DNA of 64,000 nucleotides from Bacteroides oleiciplenus YIT 12058 (GCF_000315485.1 NZ_JH992941.1:1560091-1624090), one strand, 5' to 3'; positions 27,288 to 36,195 are shown, counted from the first letter of the stretch. A program made the numbers and translations. Notes: generated from the letters alone by a model not told the origin.

Positions 27288-28979
27288 TTATTGGATAATG
27301 CTCATGAAATCTGCATTTGTGAAGTACTTAGCAAATTCCAGGTCAGAAGCTGCTTTCTTAGCCAGTGACGGTTCTTTTGCAATAGCATTCTTCAAGCTGC
27401 TGGTTACCATAGAAGCATTGTTGGTTCTTGCACCCAACACAGCCATCAGGTATTCAGTATAAGCGTCCGGTTTTTCTACACCTGCCAATGTGCTCTTAGC
27501 TTTGTTGTAGTCCTTAGCCAGGATTTGTGCCAAAGCTGCACTGTTGGTTTTTGTGCTGCCGAATGCGCTAACAGCCTTGTCATACTGACCTTGAGCAATG
27601 TACAGGTTACCCAGAGCTTCGTTCAATTCTTTTGCACCGGAAGCTTTGCCCAGATAAGATTCTGCAGCAGCCTTGTCACCCTTAATCAGAGCAATCAAAC
27701 CCAAGTTCATGTTAACTTCAGGAGCGTTGTTGATAGAAGCAGCTTTCTTGAAGTAGCTTTCAGCTTTGTCAACGTTACCTGCCTGATAAGCCAACTTACC
27801 TAAGTTGTTATAAGCACGGTAATCATTTGGATAAATCTGAGTAGCTTTCATGAAGATAGCTTCTTGCTTAGCAGGGTCGTTAGTCAACGTAGTTGCATAC
27901 AGCAATTCTTCGATATTCAGTTGCTTAGCATCAGAGTTAGCCAGATTAGCGATTTCTTCGTCAGACTTACCGATGATCTCATAGTTCAAAGTCAAACGAG
28001 AACGACGCAATTGCGGCAAAATGTCGTCAGCCAAATTCTTGTAAACAGAAGAGATGTTTTTGATTTCCTGTTCTCTTTGTTCAGGGTCAGAGTACATAGA
28101 CAGAACGCGAAGGATTAATTCCTTATCCTGAATATTGGATTTAGATACCAGTTCCTGGAAACCTTCCCAGTCCTGAGCAGTGTATTTAGTATCGATAGCA
28201 GCGTCTACCTTTGCTTTCTTCAAGTTTTGGTTGATAACCTTTGCAGTGTTATCCTGACGGTTTTCGGCCAACTTAGTATTCAAGCCTACACCACCATCGG
28301 GAGATGCATAAGCAGAAACTTCAATGTTGCTGATCTTCTTGTTTACAGCAGCGTCTACGTTCTTCACTTCTTCGTTGAATTCCTTTGCGGTTTTCAGCTC
28401 ACCAGAGCGAATGTTAGCTTGCTGAATCAAGAACATGATGTTAGCGTCATGTTTCTCTTTGATGATACGTTGGAAAGCATCGTCACCATTAGCGGGATTA
28501 GCGCTACCCAGTGTTTGCTCAACCAATTCGGAAGTAGAAATCACACCATCAGCTACTTTTACAGCAGGAATAGTAATAGTTTTCTTACCGATTGTGGCTT
28601 TGAATTCCAGATACAACTCTGATTTAGCCATTTCGGGAACGTAGTCGAAAGAAGTTTTCATGGTGTAGTTACCGCCCATCTTGTAAGAGATGGTTTGGTC
28701 GTTACCTTCTACTTTTTCTCCCTGGAACAAGGCAGACTGTCCTTTAGCTTCTCCACCGTTCCATCTCAGAACCGGAGTCACTTCTACTACAGCTTTCTTG
28801 TTGAAATACTTTTCGGGGAACTTTCCGTTAATAGTGGCAGGAACTTTGCCACCAATAGCTTCAAGAACCTGAGGAGTTACGGTGAAATAATCAGAAGACA
28901 ATTCACCCATTTTGCTGCTACATGATGAAAGAGCAACAACCAGTGCCATTAACAAAGGCAGATACAATTTCTTAGTCAT
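27288..28979 (-). CDS. TPR and OmpA-like lipoprotein
   Basis: Encodes 563 residues with lipobox LSSC (Cys20). Residues about 25-190 form a beta-rich N-terminal region conserved in Bacteroidota lipoproteins. Residues about 220-265 (ISNIEVSAYASPDGGVGLNTKLAENRQDNTAKVI) look like the core of an OmpA/peptidoglycan-binding domain. From about 375 there are several TPR units (YRAYNNLGKLAYQAGNVDKAESYFKKAASI, EALGNLYIAQGQYDKAVSAF). The codon pattern (alternating agc/gca-rich common codons) suggests strong expression. A TATCTTTG box lies at 29064-29071 upstream and a terminator downstream, so it is monocistronic. A cell-envelope scaffold role is inferred; no enzymatic motif is seen. Confidence 0.85.
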   Translation of the reverse strand: MTKKLYLPLLMALVVALSSCSSKMGELSSDYFTVTPQVLEAIGGKVPATINGKFPEKYFNKKAVVEVTPVLRWNGGEAKGQSALFQGEKVEGNDQTISYKMGGNYTMKTSFDYVPEMAKSELYLEFKATIGKKTITIPAVKVADGVISTSELVEQTLGSANPANGDDAFQRIIKEKHDANIMFLIQQANIRSGELKTAKEFNEEVKNVDAAVNKKISNIEVSAYASPDGGVGLNTKLAENRQDNTAKVINQNLKKAKVDAAIDTKYTAQDWEGFQELVSKSNIQDKELILRVLSMYSDPEQREQEIKNISSVYKNLADDILPQLRRSRLTLNYEIIGKSDEEIANLANSDAKQLNIEELLYATTLTNDPAKQEAIFMKATQIYPNDYRAYNNLGKLAYQAGNVDKAESYFKKAASINNAPEVNMNLGLIALIKGDKAAAESYLGKASGAKELNEALGNLYIAQGQYDKAVSAFGSTKTNSAALAQILAKDYNKAKSTLAGVEKPDAYTEYLMAVLGARTNNASMVTSSLKNAIAKEPSLAKKAASDLEFAKYFTNADFMSIIQ

Positions 28980-29063
28980 TCTTAGGTATAAATTAATTGT
29001 TTGTAATTGAAATTAGTCTATTGGTTTCTCTCAGTGCCCATTACCACTAAGGTAATGGCCTCG

Positions 29064-29071
29064 CAAAGATA
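29064..29071 (-). promoter_or_regulatory. -7 box for the TPR lipoprotein
   Basis: Minus-strand TATCTTTG about 85 nt before the start codon; no good -33 is seen. A small hairpin, ccattacc-actaa-ggtaatgg (29038-29058), lies in the leader. Confidence 0.5.
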
Positions 29072-29119
29072 TTAAATCTCTTGTCAGATTAAGAAATGGA
29101 TGGCTAATTTTATTATAAT

Positions 29120-30070
29120 TTAATGAAATCCCCGCTCTTTTCGGAACTTGATGTTCCGGGGGTGATGCTCAATGATTTCACTGCGCAACATATTGCGGTC
29201 GATATGCGTGTAAATTTCCGTAGTTGCAATGGATTCATGACCCAGCATACACTGGATTGCGCGCAGGTTGGCACCACCCTCAAGTAAGTGTGTGGCGAAG
29301 GAGTGGCGGAAGGTGTGTGGGCTGATATTTTTAGTGATTCCGGCCTTCTCTGCCAACTCTTTAATCAAGTGGAAAACCATGATACGGGAGATGCTGTTTC
29401 CCCAGCGGGCGAGGAAGACGTAATCTTCAAATCCTTTCTTGATTTTGCCAATATTACGGTCGAGCAGCCAGTACTTTATTTCTTTGATGGCACGAGGGGA
29501 TATGGGTACTAATCGCTGCTTACTGCCTTTCCCTTCCACTTTGATGAAGCCTTCGTCAAAATACAGTTCGGATAGTTTCAGGTTGCATAACTCTGAGACG
29601 CGTAATCCGCAACTGTACAAGGTTTCAAGAATGGCCCGGTTGCGCTGCCCTTCTTTCTTACTTAAATCTACGGTGGCAATGATAGTATCTATTTCTTCTA
29701 CGGTAAGTACTTCCGGCAGTTTGAAGCCGATTTTGGGACCTTCAAGCAATTCGCTGGGATCATCCTCCCGGTAGTCTGCCATGACCAGAAAGTGGAGGAA
29801 TGATTTTATGCCGGAAATGATGCGTGCCTGCGAACGGGGATGGATGCCGATGTCGTGCAGTCCGGCAGCAAAATGTTGCAAATCATCCAGGGTGACCTCA
29901 AGCATGCTGATATTCTCAGTATTCAGGAAACGCAGCAACTTGTCAAGGTCAGTCAGATAAGCATCGAGCGTATTGGCAGAAAGGGCTTTTTCCAGCTTCA
30001 GGTATTGCTGGTACTTTCTGATTATCAATGCTTCCTTCTCCTTATTTCTTGTTTTTTCGTCTAATTTCAT
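29120..30070 (-). CDS. xerD: tyrosine recombinase XerD
   Basis: Encodes 316 residues. The N-terminal SAM-like arm-binding domain (YLKLEKALSANTLDAYLTDLDKLLRFL) is followed by a catalytic domain with the full set: Arg in YSCGLRVSELCNL, Lys in VEGKGSKQRLVPI, HTFRHSFATHLLEGGANLRAIQCMLGH and Tyr in EIYTHID. XerD with its partner resolves chromosome dimers at dif before division. Length, single-copy context and housekeeping neighbours support a chromosomal Xer protein rather than a mobile integrase. The putative promoter at 30332-30339 lies beyond the 11-bp repeat array, giving a ~255-nt leader. Confidence 0.92.
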   Translation of the reverse strand: MKLDEKTRNKEKEALIIRKYQQYLKLEKALSANTLDAYLTDLDKLLRFLNTENISMLEVTLDDLQHFAAGLHDIGIHPRSQARIISGIKSFLHFLVMADYREDDPSELLEGPKIGFKLPEVLTVEEIDTIIATVDLSKKEGQRNRAILETLYSCGLRVSELCNLKLSELYFDEGFIKVEGKGSKQRLVPISPRAIKEIKYWLLDRNIGKIKKGFEDYVFLARWGNSISRIMVFHLIKELAEKAGITKNISPHTFRHSFATHLLEGGANLRAIQCMLGHESIATTEIYTHIDRNMLRSEIIEHHPRNIKFRKERGFH

Positions 30071-30080
30071 TTCTTTTTTC

Positions 30081-30088
30081 TACCTTTG
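30081..30088 (+). promoter_or_regulatory. -7 box facing aroQ across the repeat array
   Basis: TACCTTTG on the plus strand, 266 nt before the aroQ ATG. A transcript from here would cross the whole 11-bp array and be antisense to the xerD leader. No clear -33 is seen. Confidence 0.4.
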
Positions 30089-30192
30089 CGCCGTGAAAAT
30101 AGGCAGTAGCCCAGCGGAATAATGCAAATTTGTTTCCGCTTTCAGTCTGCACTATCTTTACAGTCTGATTTAAATGTTTCTCAGACGTATCT

Positions 30193-30316
30193 GAGCCGTA
30201 CTTCCTCCGTACCTGCTCCGTATCTATAGGCTTGGACTTGGTACGGAGCTGATACGGACCTGACACGGAGTTCGTACGGACTTCATACGGAGTTGGTACG
30301 GACCTCGTACGGTGTT
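30193..30316. repeat. inverted arrays of an 11-bp repeat (3 + 7 units)
   Basis: TACGGA-type cores begin at 30242, 30253, 30264, 30275, 30286, 30297 and 30308, each exactly 11 bp apart (unit roughly NNTACGGASYT). The inverted form, CCGTA, ends at 30200, 30211 and 30222, also 11 bp apart. The array lies between xerD and aroQ, which are divergent, and the two halves can pair as a hairpin. The unit length, absence of spacers and degeneracy exclude a CRISPR. Confidence 0.9.
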
Positions 30317-30331
30317 GATACTTTCGGGAGA

Positions 30332-30339
30332 CAAAGGTA
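30332..30339 (-). promoter_or_regulatory. -7 box facing xerD across the repeat array
   Basis: Minus-strand TACCTTTG, 262 nt before the xerD start and only 15 bp from the aroQ start on the other strand. No clear -33 is seen. Confidence 0.4.
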
Positions 30340-30353
30340 TAAAAAATTGTGTT

Positions 30354-30776
30354 ATGAGGATACAAATAATTAATGGCCCGAATATCAATCTATTGGGTAA
30401 ACGTGAACCTTCCATTTACGGCAGTGTTACTTTTGAGGATTACCTTGCCGAACTTCGTAAGAAGTATGCTGATGTGCAAATAGACTATTTCCAGTCAAAC
30501 ATTGAGGGGGAGCTGATAGACAAAATCCAGCAAACCGGTTTTGAGGTGGATGGAATTATCCTGAATGCAGGTGCCTACACCCATACCTCTATTGCTCTGC
30601 AAGATGCTATCCGTTCAGTGACTTCTCCGGTCATCGAGGTGCATATTTCCAATGTACATGCCCGTGAGAATTTCCGACATGTGTCTATGATTGCCTGCGC
30701 CTGTAAAGGTGTGATTTGCGGCTTCGGCTTAAACTCCTACCGTTTGGCGCTCGAAGCGTTGATAAGTGATAAATGA
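30354..30776 (+). CDS. aroQ: 3-dehydroquinate dehydratase, type II
   Basis: Encodes 140 residues from ATG 30354; the frame's earlier start at 30312 lies inside the repeat region and lacks homology. Type II motifs are evident: INGPNINLLGKREPSIYG with the catalytic Tyr of the lid, ILNAGAYTHTSIALQDAI, and EVHISNVHARENFRHVS with the active-site His. It converts 3-dehydroquinate to 3-dehydroshikimate in the shikimate pathway in the cytoplasm, as a dodecamer in known members. Pyruvate kinase follows 22 bp later, so the two probably share a transcript. Confidence 0.96.
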   Translation: MRIQIINGPNINLLGKREPSIYGSVTFEDYLAELRKKYADVQIDYFQSNIEGELIDKIQQTGFEVDGIILNAGAYTHTSIALQDAIRSVTSPVIEVHISNVHARENFRHVSMIACACKGVICGFGLNSYRLALEALISDK

Positions 30777-30798
30777 TTAAATAAATAGGTATAAGATT

Positions 30799-32256
30799 AT
30801 GTTATTGAAACAGACTAAAATCGTTGCAACCATTTCAGATAAGCGTTGTGACGTTGATTTTATAAAAGGCTTGTTTGAAGCCGGTATGAACGTGGTGCGT
30901 ATGAACACGGCGCATCTTGGATATGATGGACTTGAGAAGTTGATAAATAATGTTCGTACGGTGTCCAACCGTATTGCTATCCTGATGGATACAAAAGGCC
31001 CGGAAGTCCGCACCACTATTAGTGAAGAACCTATACCTTATAAAACAGGAGACAAGGTGAAAGTGGTAGGCAATCCTGACCTCCCCACTACCCGTGAGTG
31101 CATCTCTGTTTCTTATCCTAATTTTGTGCATGATGTATCGGTTGGTGTTCACATTCTTATCGATGATGGTGATCTGGAAATGATAGTTGTAGATAAGACT
31201 CCTGAATATTTAATGTGTGAGGTACAGAATGAAGCTACGCTGGGAAGCCGTAAGAGTGTTAATGTACCGGGTGTACGCATCAATCTTCCTTCTCTGACGG
31301 AGAAAGACCGCAATAACATTCTTTATGCCATCGAGAAAGATATTGATTTCATAGCTCACTCTTTTGTGCGCAACAAACAAGATGTTCTTGATATACAAGA
31401 AATCCTGAATGCCCATAACAGTGATATCCGCATCATTGCCAAGATTGAAAATCAGGAAGGTGTGGATAACATCGACGAAATTCTGGAAGTAGCCGACGGC
31501 GTGATGGTAGCTCGTGGTGACCTTGGTATCGAAGTTCCGCAGGAACGTATTCCCGGAATCCAGCGTTTGCTTATCCGCAAGTGTATTTTGGCTAAGAAAC
31601 CGGTAATTGTAGCTACCCAGATGCTCCATACAATGATTACGAATCCGCGTCCTACCCGTGCAGAGGTCACGGATATTGCTAACGCTATCTATTACCGTAC
31701 GGATGCTTTGATGTTGAGCGGTGAAACGGCTTATGGCAAATATCCTTTGGACGCTGTGAAGACCATGACAAAAGTTGCCGCACAGGCGGAAAAAGATAAA
31801 CTGGCTGATAATGATATCCGTATTCCATTGGATGAAAACAGTAATGACGTGACTGCTTTCCTGGCAAAGCAAGCTGTAAAAGCTACTTCTAAGCTGAAGA
31901 TACGTGCCATTATTACTGATAGTTATAGCGGACGCACTGCCCGTAACCTTGCTGCATTCCGTGGTAAATATCCAGTGCTGGCTATTTGCTATAAAGAAAA
32001 GACTATGCGTCATCTGGCTCTTTCTTATGGTGTGGAAGCTATCTATATGCCTGAACTTGCCAACGGACAGGATTATTATTTTGCAGCTTTGCGCCGTCTG
32101 CTGAAAGAAGGCCGTTTGTCTGAAACAGATATGGTGGGTTATCTGAGTAGTGGTAAAGCCGGAACACATACTTCTTTCCTCGAAATTAATGTCGTAGGAG
32201 ATGCTTTGAAGTATTCCGAAGAAAGTGTATTGCCCAATAAGAACCGGTACCTTTAA
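30799..32256 (+). CDS. pyk: pyruvate kinase
   Basis: Encodes 485 residues. The barrel opens with KQTKIVATISDKRCDVDFIKGLFEAGMNVVRMNTAH. It includes MDTKGPEVRTT, an inserted B domain, and IIAKIENQEGVDNIDEILEVADGVMVARGDLGIEVP with the catalytic Lys and metal-binding Glu. ATQMLHTMITNPRPTRAEVTDIANAIYYRTDALMLSGETAYGKYP follows, then the C-terminal allosteric domain. It transfers phosphate from phosphoenolpyruvate to ADP in glycolysis. MLHTMITNP replaces the usual MLESMI, as is common in Bacteroidota. Its stop lies on the edge of a 36-bp inverted repeat. Confidence 0.96.
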   Translation: MLLKQTKIVATISDKRCDVDFIKGLFEAGMNVVRMNTAHLGYDGLEKLINNVRTVSNRIAILMDTKGPEVRTTISEEPIPYKTGDKVKVVGNPDLPTTRECISVSYPNFVHDVSVGVHILIDDGDLEMIVVDKTPEYLMCEVQNEATLGSRKSVNVPGVRINLPSLTEKDRNNILYAIEKDIDFIAHSFVRNKQDVLDIQEILNAHNSDIRIIAKIENQEGVDNIDEILEVADGVMVARGDLGIEVPQERIPGIQRLLIRKCILAKKPVIVATQMLHTMITNPRPTRAEVTDIANAIYYRTDALMLSGETAYGKYPLDAVKTMTKVAAQAEKDKLADNDIRIPLDENSNDVTAFLAKQAVKATSKLKIRAIITDSYSGRTARNLAAFRGKYPVLAICYKEKTMRHLALSYGVEAIYMPELANGQDYYFAALRRLLKEGRLSETDMVGYLSSGKAGTHTSFLEINVVGDALKYSEESVLPNKNRYL

Positions 32257-32349
32257 TAAATTGAGAATTGAAAATTAAAAATTGAAAAATACTATGCAGC
32301 ATAACAGCGCAGCTATTTTTCAATTTTTAATTTTCAATTCTCAATTTAT
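32256..32349. repeat. perfect 36-bp inverted repeat with 22-nt loop, plus partial third copy
   Basis: An AT-rich arm (aaattgagaattgaaaatta... ) at 32256-32291 is exactly complementary to 32314-32349; the loop is 32292-32313. A further partial copy (ttaattctcaatttcccc) runs to about 32387, up to the next start codon. It would act as a terminator hairpin for pyk. The sequence is typical of interspersed Bacteroides repeats, and a related stretch encodes the N-terminus of the gene at 11214. Confidence 0.85.
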
Positions 32350-32388
32350 CAACTATCATTTTTCATTTTTTAATTCTCAATTTCCCCA

Positions 32389-33018
32389 GTGACTATAGAC
32401 GAGTATATCTTGCAGCATATTGATGATGAGGGCGAATATCTGAAGGCTCTTTATCGGGATACGCATATTAAACTACTATATCCGCGCATGGCGTCGGGGC
32501 ATTTGCAGGGGCGTATGCTTAAGATGTTCGTCAAAATGATACGTCCCCGTCGCATTTTGGAAATAGGTACTTATAGCGGTTATTCTGCCCTGTGCATGGC
32601 TGAAGGTTTGCCGGAAGACGGAATGCTGTATACATTCGAAATCAATGATGAGCAGGAAGACTTCACCCGTCCTTGGTTGGAGAACTCCGCTTATGCAGAT
32701 AAAATCAAATTCTATATAGGTGATGCATTGGAAATGATTCCGCAGTTTGATATAACTTTTGACCTGGCCTTTATAGATGGTGACAAGCGCAGATATATAG
32801 ACTATTATGAAATGGTGTTGTCCCGCCTCTCCGATGGTGGTTATATCATTGCTGACAACACTTTATGGGACGGACATGTGCTTGAAGAACAACCACATCG
32901 CACTGATTTGCAAACTATAGGTATCAAGGCTTTTAATGACCTTGTTGCACAAGATTCACGGGTTGAGAAGGTGATTCTTCCTTTGCGTGACGGTCTGACG
33001 ATTATTCGTAAGAAATAG
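32389..33018 (+). CDS. class I SAM-dependent O-methyltransferase (COMT-like)
   Basis: Encodes 209 residues with a GTG start immediately downstream of the AT-rich repeat; no ATG is available nearby in frame. Motifs seen are MASGHLQGRMLKMFVKM, the SAM-binding ILEIGTYSGYSALCMAEGLP, TFEIND, and FDLAFIDGDKRRYIDYYE with the metal-binding Asp, then GGYIIADNTLWDG. This is the cation-dependent catechol/caffeoyl-CoA O-methyltransferase fold (COG4122). Bacterial relatives methylate small phenolics or remain unassigned. The tail-to-tail neighbour on the minus strand ends 3 bp away. Substrate unknown. Confidence 0.9.
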   Translation: MTIDEYILQHIDDEGEYLKALYRDTHIKLLYPRMASGHLQGRMLKMFVKMIRPRRILEIGTYSGYSALCMAEGLPEDGMLYTFEINDEQEDFTRPWLENSAYADKIKFYIGDALEMIPQFDITFDLAFIDGDKRRYIDYYEMVLSRLSDGGYIIADNTLWDGHVLEEQPHRTDLQTIGIKAFNDLVAQDSRVEKVILPLRDGLTIIRKK

Positions 33019-33021
33019 CCT

Positions 33022-34968
33022 CTAAGACAGGGGATACGTAATCGTAACTTCTTTCTGTTCTCCCTCTGAAATCTGATAACTTCCTTTAAACACTTCCAGA
33101 TAAAGCCGGTTGATGTCGTGCAGGATGCGCTGTTCCTGTTCGTCTTCCCATACTTGGTAGAGAGGACTTCCTTTTACCGTGATTTTTAGATATTGGCCTT
33201 CCCGGGTCAGTGCATATTCCACCTGACAAACTTCTCCGGTATATAATCTTGGAACAGATAATAATGATGAGAGTAGTTTGAGGAACCATCTGCTATCCGC
33301 CTGTATGGATAGTGCTTCAAGTTCCGTATGGAAGTGTGGATTCACCATTGTGGTCTGCATATTTACCATCATTTTCACTTCCTGACAAAGTTGTACTGCA
33401 TCGCATTCCTGTACATTAAAACGCATCATTCCTGCCTCAAGGCGTGATAAATCAAGGATGTTATTTATCAGAGCCAATAGCTTTTCTGAATTGTTTTTTA
33501 TGGTAGCTGAATATTCCTGTACTTCTTCTTCAGAGAGATCTTGCTCGGCAGACAGCAATTCGGAAAAGCCTACGACTGTATTCAATGGTATGCGGATTTC
33601 GTAGGTGATGTTTTGCAGAAAATATTCTTTCATCTTATCTGCTGCTTCTATCGTTTCTAATGCTTGCCGGGTTTCTTCTTCCGAACGGCGTAATTGCTTG
33701 TGAATGCGGAAAGCGCGTATGATGGCAAGAAGCATCAGAACGAGTATGATGGCGGATGCCCCGACATATATCCAACGGTATTGCTTTGTCAGTAGTTCCT
33801 TATCTAATAATGCTTTTTGGATTTTATAGTTAGCCTGATATACTTCTTCATGACGTAGCAACATATCCTGGTTGAGAGAGTCTCCTTTTAGGGCTGCTGT
33901 TTTATAGATATTGGCTGCTTCTTCATATCGGCCGGCTTCCAGCATAGCTTCTGCTTTCATTTTGAGAATGCTATTTTCATGAAAAGGCTCTGCGCCGTGG
34001 CAAGCAGATATGGCCAGATTGAATTCATTGAAACATTTGTTCCAGTCTTTTACAAGCTTATAGTATACACCCCATAGAGCGTGATAATCAATATAGTTAC
34101 TGAAAAAACTTTCTTTATCATAATATTTCCCGGCCTTTATCAGATGCAATTTAAGGTTTTCTTTGTCTTTGTTTTTTGCATAAATCATACCGAAGGATAT
34201 TTCTGCTTTTAAAAAAGCACTTTTCAATGTATTTATAGTTTGTGGCTCTTCTTTAGTCATCTTTTCCAGTACTTTTTGTTGTTGCTCTAATTCACTAAGA
34301 GCCTCTGTATACTTCTCCTGCGCCAAATATATTTTCGCTAGATTTCCGCGTATTAACAGGAGGGAATAATTGTTGGCGGTCGGATTTACTTCCAGACTTT
34401 GTTTATATGCGAGAATTGCTTCGTCATACTGCTCTGCGAAATCCAACGCTTGTGCTAGAGCTATGAGTGAAACAAATACTCCTCTGTCATACTTGATACG
34501 GATGGCCTCCTTTTGCATCTCTTTGGCTTGCATAATGGCGTATTCGGTATCTCCTTGGGCGCATCTAATTTGGAGTATGCCTAACCAAATAGTATAATAG
34601 AGTGAGTAATCCTTATATCGATAGCTGGCTTCTTTTAATTTTAAGAAACACTGTTCCATTTCAGGAGTCTCACCTCGATATTCATAGTAGCGGCAGTAAT
34701 CAAAGAGAGTGTATAACTCTTCTTCGTGTATTCCTTTGCTTTTGGAGAGTACAAGAGCTGAATCCAGAAATTCCAAAGCTACCTCTTGACCTATATATTG
34801 CTGGAATGCTCCTCTCAATATTTTTGAGCGAAGCGTATCATTAGGTTCGGATTTGGCGGTCTGAAAGATACTGTCACGAAATTGTCTATCCATTGAAATT
34901 GATGATTCTGCTTTTATCTGAAAAAGCATTCCCATTACAAACAAAAGTATAAATGTTATTTTCTTCAT
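33022..34968 (-). CDS. TPR sensor with degenerate histidine-kinase domain (pseudokinase)
   Basis: Encodes 648 residues. A signal peptide (MKKITFILLFVMGMLFQIKA) precedes TPR-like repeats to about residue 390 in the periplasm, then a membrane span (RWIYVGASAIILVLMLLAIIRAF) and a coiled coil. The kinase-like region reads LQNITYEIRIPLNTVVGFSELL, where Tyr456 replaces the phospho-acceptor His (canonical SHEIRTPLN). The ATP-binding region lacks recognisable N, DxGxG and GxGLG boxes and ends short. It should therefore be unable to autophosphorylate. Its start overlaps the stop of the intact kinase gene by 4 bp. It may act as a sensory or allosteric partner in a heterodimer; that is inference. Confidence 0.85.
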   Translation of the reverse strand: MKKITFILLFVMGMLFQIKAESSISMDRQFRDSIFQTAKSEPNDTLRSKILRGAFQQYIGQEVALEFLDSALVLSKSKGIHEEELYTLFDYCRYYEYRGETPEMEQCFLKLKEASYRYKDYSLYYTIWLGILQIRCAQGDTEYAIMQAKEMQKEAIRIKYDRGVFVSLIALAQALDFAEQYDEAILAYKQSLEVNPTANNYSLLLIRGNLAKIYLAQEKYTEALSELEQQQKVLEKMTKEEPQTINTLKSAFLKAEISFGMIYAKNKDKENLKLHLIKAGKYYDKESFFSNYIDYHALWGVYYKLVKDWNKCFNEFNLAISACHGAEPFHENSILKMKAEAMLEAGRYEEAANIYKTAALKGDSLNQDMLLRHEEVYQANYKIQKALLDKELLTKQYRWIYVGASAIILVLMLLAIIRAFRIHKQLRRSEEETRQALETIEAADKMKEYFLQNITYEIRIPLNTVVGFSELLSAEQDLSEEEVQEYSATIKNNSEKLLALINNILDLSRLEAGMMRFNVQECDAVQLCQEVKMMVNMQTTMVNPHFHTELEALSIQADSRWFLKLLSSLLSVPRLYTGEVCQVEYALTREGQYLKITVKGSPLYQVWEDEQEQRILHDINRLYLEVFKGSYQISEGEQKEVTITYPLS

Positions 34969-36056
34969 ACTTTGGCCTCCTGTCTTAACGGATGAGTGAA
35001 AATGAAACGTGATCCATCGGTATACTGCGGGTCTATCCAGATATCTCCGCCAAGGCGACTGATGATAAGATGGCAGATGGCCAGTCCAAGTCCGGTTCCC
35101 TGGGATTTTTCGTTTACTCTTTCGAAGCGTTCGAATATTCTGCTTTGCTTTTCTAACGGGATACCGCAGCCGGTATCGGTAATGGAGAATTGTGCCATGC
35201 CTTTTTCATTCTGTTCCAGTTGCAGGGTAATGCTTCCTTCTTTTGTAAATTTGGTAGCATTGACTAATATATTGATTAGTACTTGGTGTAGTCGGAGTGT
35301 ATCAGTCTCGATTTCTAAAAAAGGAAGTTCTGTTTTGAAGAAGATTTCAGCCTGTGTTTGCTTGATGCCTTCCAGGGTCTGAATGATACCTTCACATAAA
35401 TCTACTGCATCACATTGTTTGAGGTTGAACTTCATATTCGTTATGTCAAGGCAGGAGATGTCTACCACGTCGTTCACCAGATTCAATAACAGGCGTGAAT
35501 TCAATTGGATAATGTCATTGCATTGTTTTCGCGTTTCCTCATCGATACCCGGAGTAGTCAATACATCGGAAAAACCGGACAAGGCGTTTAGCGGAGTTCG
35601 AATTTCGTGGCTCATATTCGATATGAAGAGACTCTTGTTGCGTATTGAATTCTCTACGGCTTTCTCTGCTTTTTCTAACTTTCGCTTCGAAAGTATCAGT
35701 TTCTTTGCTTCTCTTTTCAAGTAGAGGAAACAGATGCCGGCAACAATGATAAGGCAGGGTAATATGATAAGAGCTAATAATAATAAATGGTTTTGCTGCT
35801 GGTTGTTAGCCAGTTGTAATTCATCAATGGAGTATGTCTCCCGTAAATCTTTTACTTTGTGAGAATTGATTTCCTTGTAGTCAGTATCAATCTTTTCTCC
35901 TAATTCTTTATATAGATTGGCAGCTTTTTCATATTGTTGCTCTTGCGTATACTGATTCGCAACTTTCCATAGGCTATCTTGTTTACTGTTTTGATTAGCG
36001 TAGCTGCTAAGAAGCGAGGAAAACAAAAATAGTAGTGTGAAGACGGGTCTTTTCAT
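34965..36056 (-). CDS. membrane sensor histidine kinase
   Basis: Encodes 363 residues with a signal peptide, a short periplasmic part (about 20-85, one TPR-like unit), a membrane span (LLLLALIILPCLIIVAGICFLYL), a HisKA domain with His150 (SNMSHEIRTPLNALSGFSDVL), and an ATPase domain with LVNATKFT, DTGCGIP and GTGLGLAICHLI. All boxes are intact. The periplasmic sensor is short compared with the TPR arrays usual in this class, and the long TPR array is instead in the next gene. No response regulator is adjacent. A minus-strand TATCTTTG box lies at 36080-36087. Confidence 0.92.
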   Translation of the reverse strand: MKRPVFTLLFLFSSLLSSYANQNSKQDSLWKVANQYTQEQQYEKAANLYKELGEKIDTDYKEINSHKVKDLRETYSIDELQLANNQQQNHLLLLALIILPCLIIVAGICFLYLKREAKKLILSKRKLEKAEKAVENSIRNKSLFISNMSHEIRTPLNALSGFSDVLTTPGIDEETRKQCNDIIQLNSRLLLNLVNDVVDISCLDITNMKFNLKQCDAVDLCEGIIQTLEGIKQTQAEIFFKTELPFLEIETDTLRLHQVLINILVNATKFTKEGSITLQLEQNEKGMAQFSITDTGCGIPLEKQSRIFERFERVNEKSQGTGLGLAICHLIISRLGGDIWIDPQYTDGSRFIFTHPLRQEAKV

Positions 36057-36079
36057 GTTTTTTTTGATTAGTGCCGATG

Positions 36080-36087
36080 CAAAGATA
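36080..36087 (-). promoter_or_regulatory. -7 box for the kinase pair
   Basis: Minus-strand TATCTTTG, 24 bp before the kinase start. No matching -33 is seen. Confidence 0.45.
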
Positions 36088-36162
36088 ATTTTATTCTGAA
36101 TTGATTGCTTCGATTGTCGTGCTAAAAAAAGTATAAATTACCAGCTAACTGAGATATTTCAG

Positions 36163-36170
36163 TAACTTTG
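36163..36170 (+). promoter_or_regulatory. -7 box for rbfA
   Basis: TAACTTTG 26 bp before the rbfA ATG, within the divergent region shared with the kinase operon. Confidence 0.5.
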
Positions 36171-36195
36171 TATCTAAATAAAGAAATAGTATAGT

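Noticed and set aside
30193..30316. Possible CRISPR array
   Set aside because: Units are 11 bp, degenerate and contiguous, with no spacers and no cas genes.
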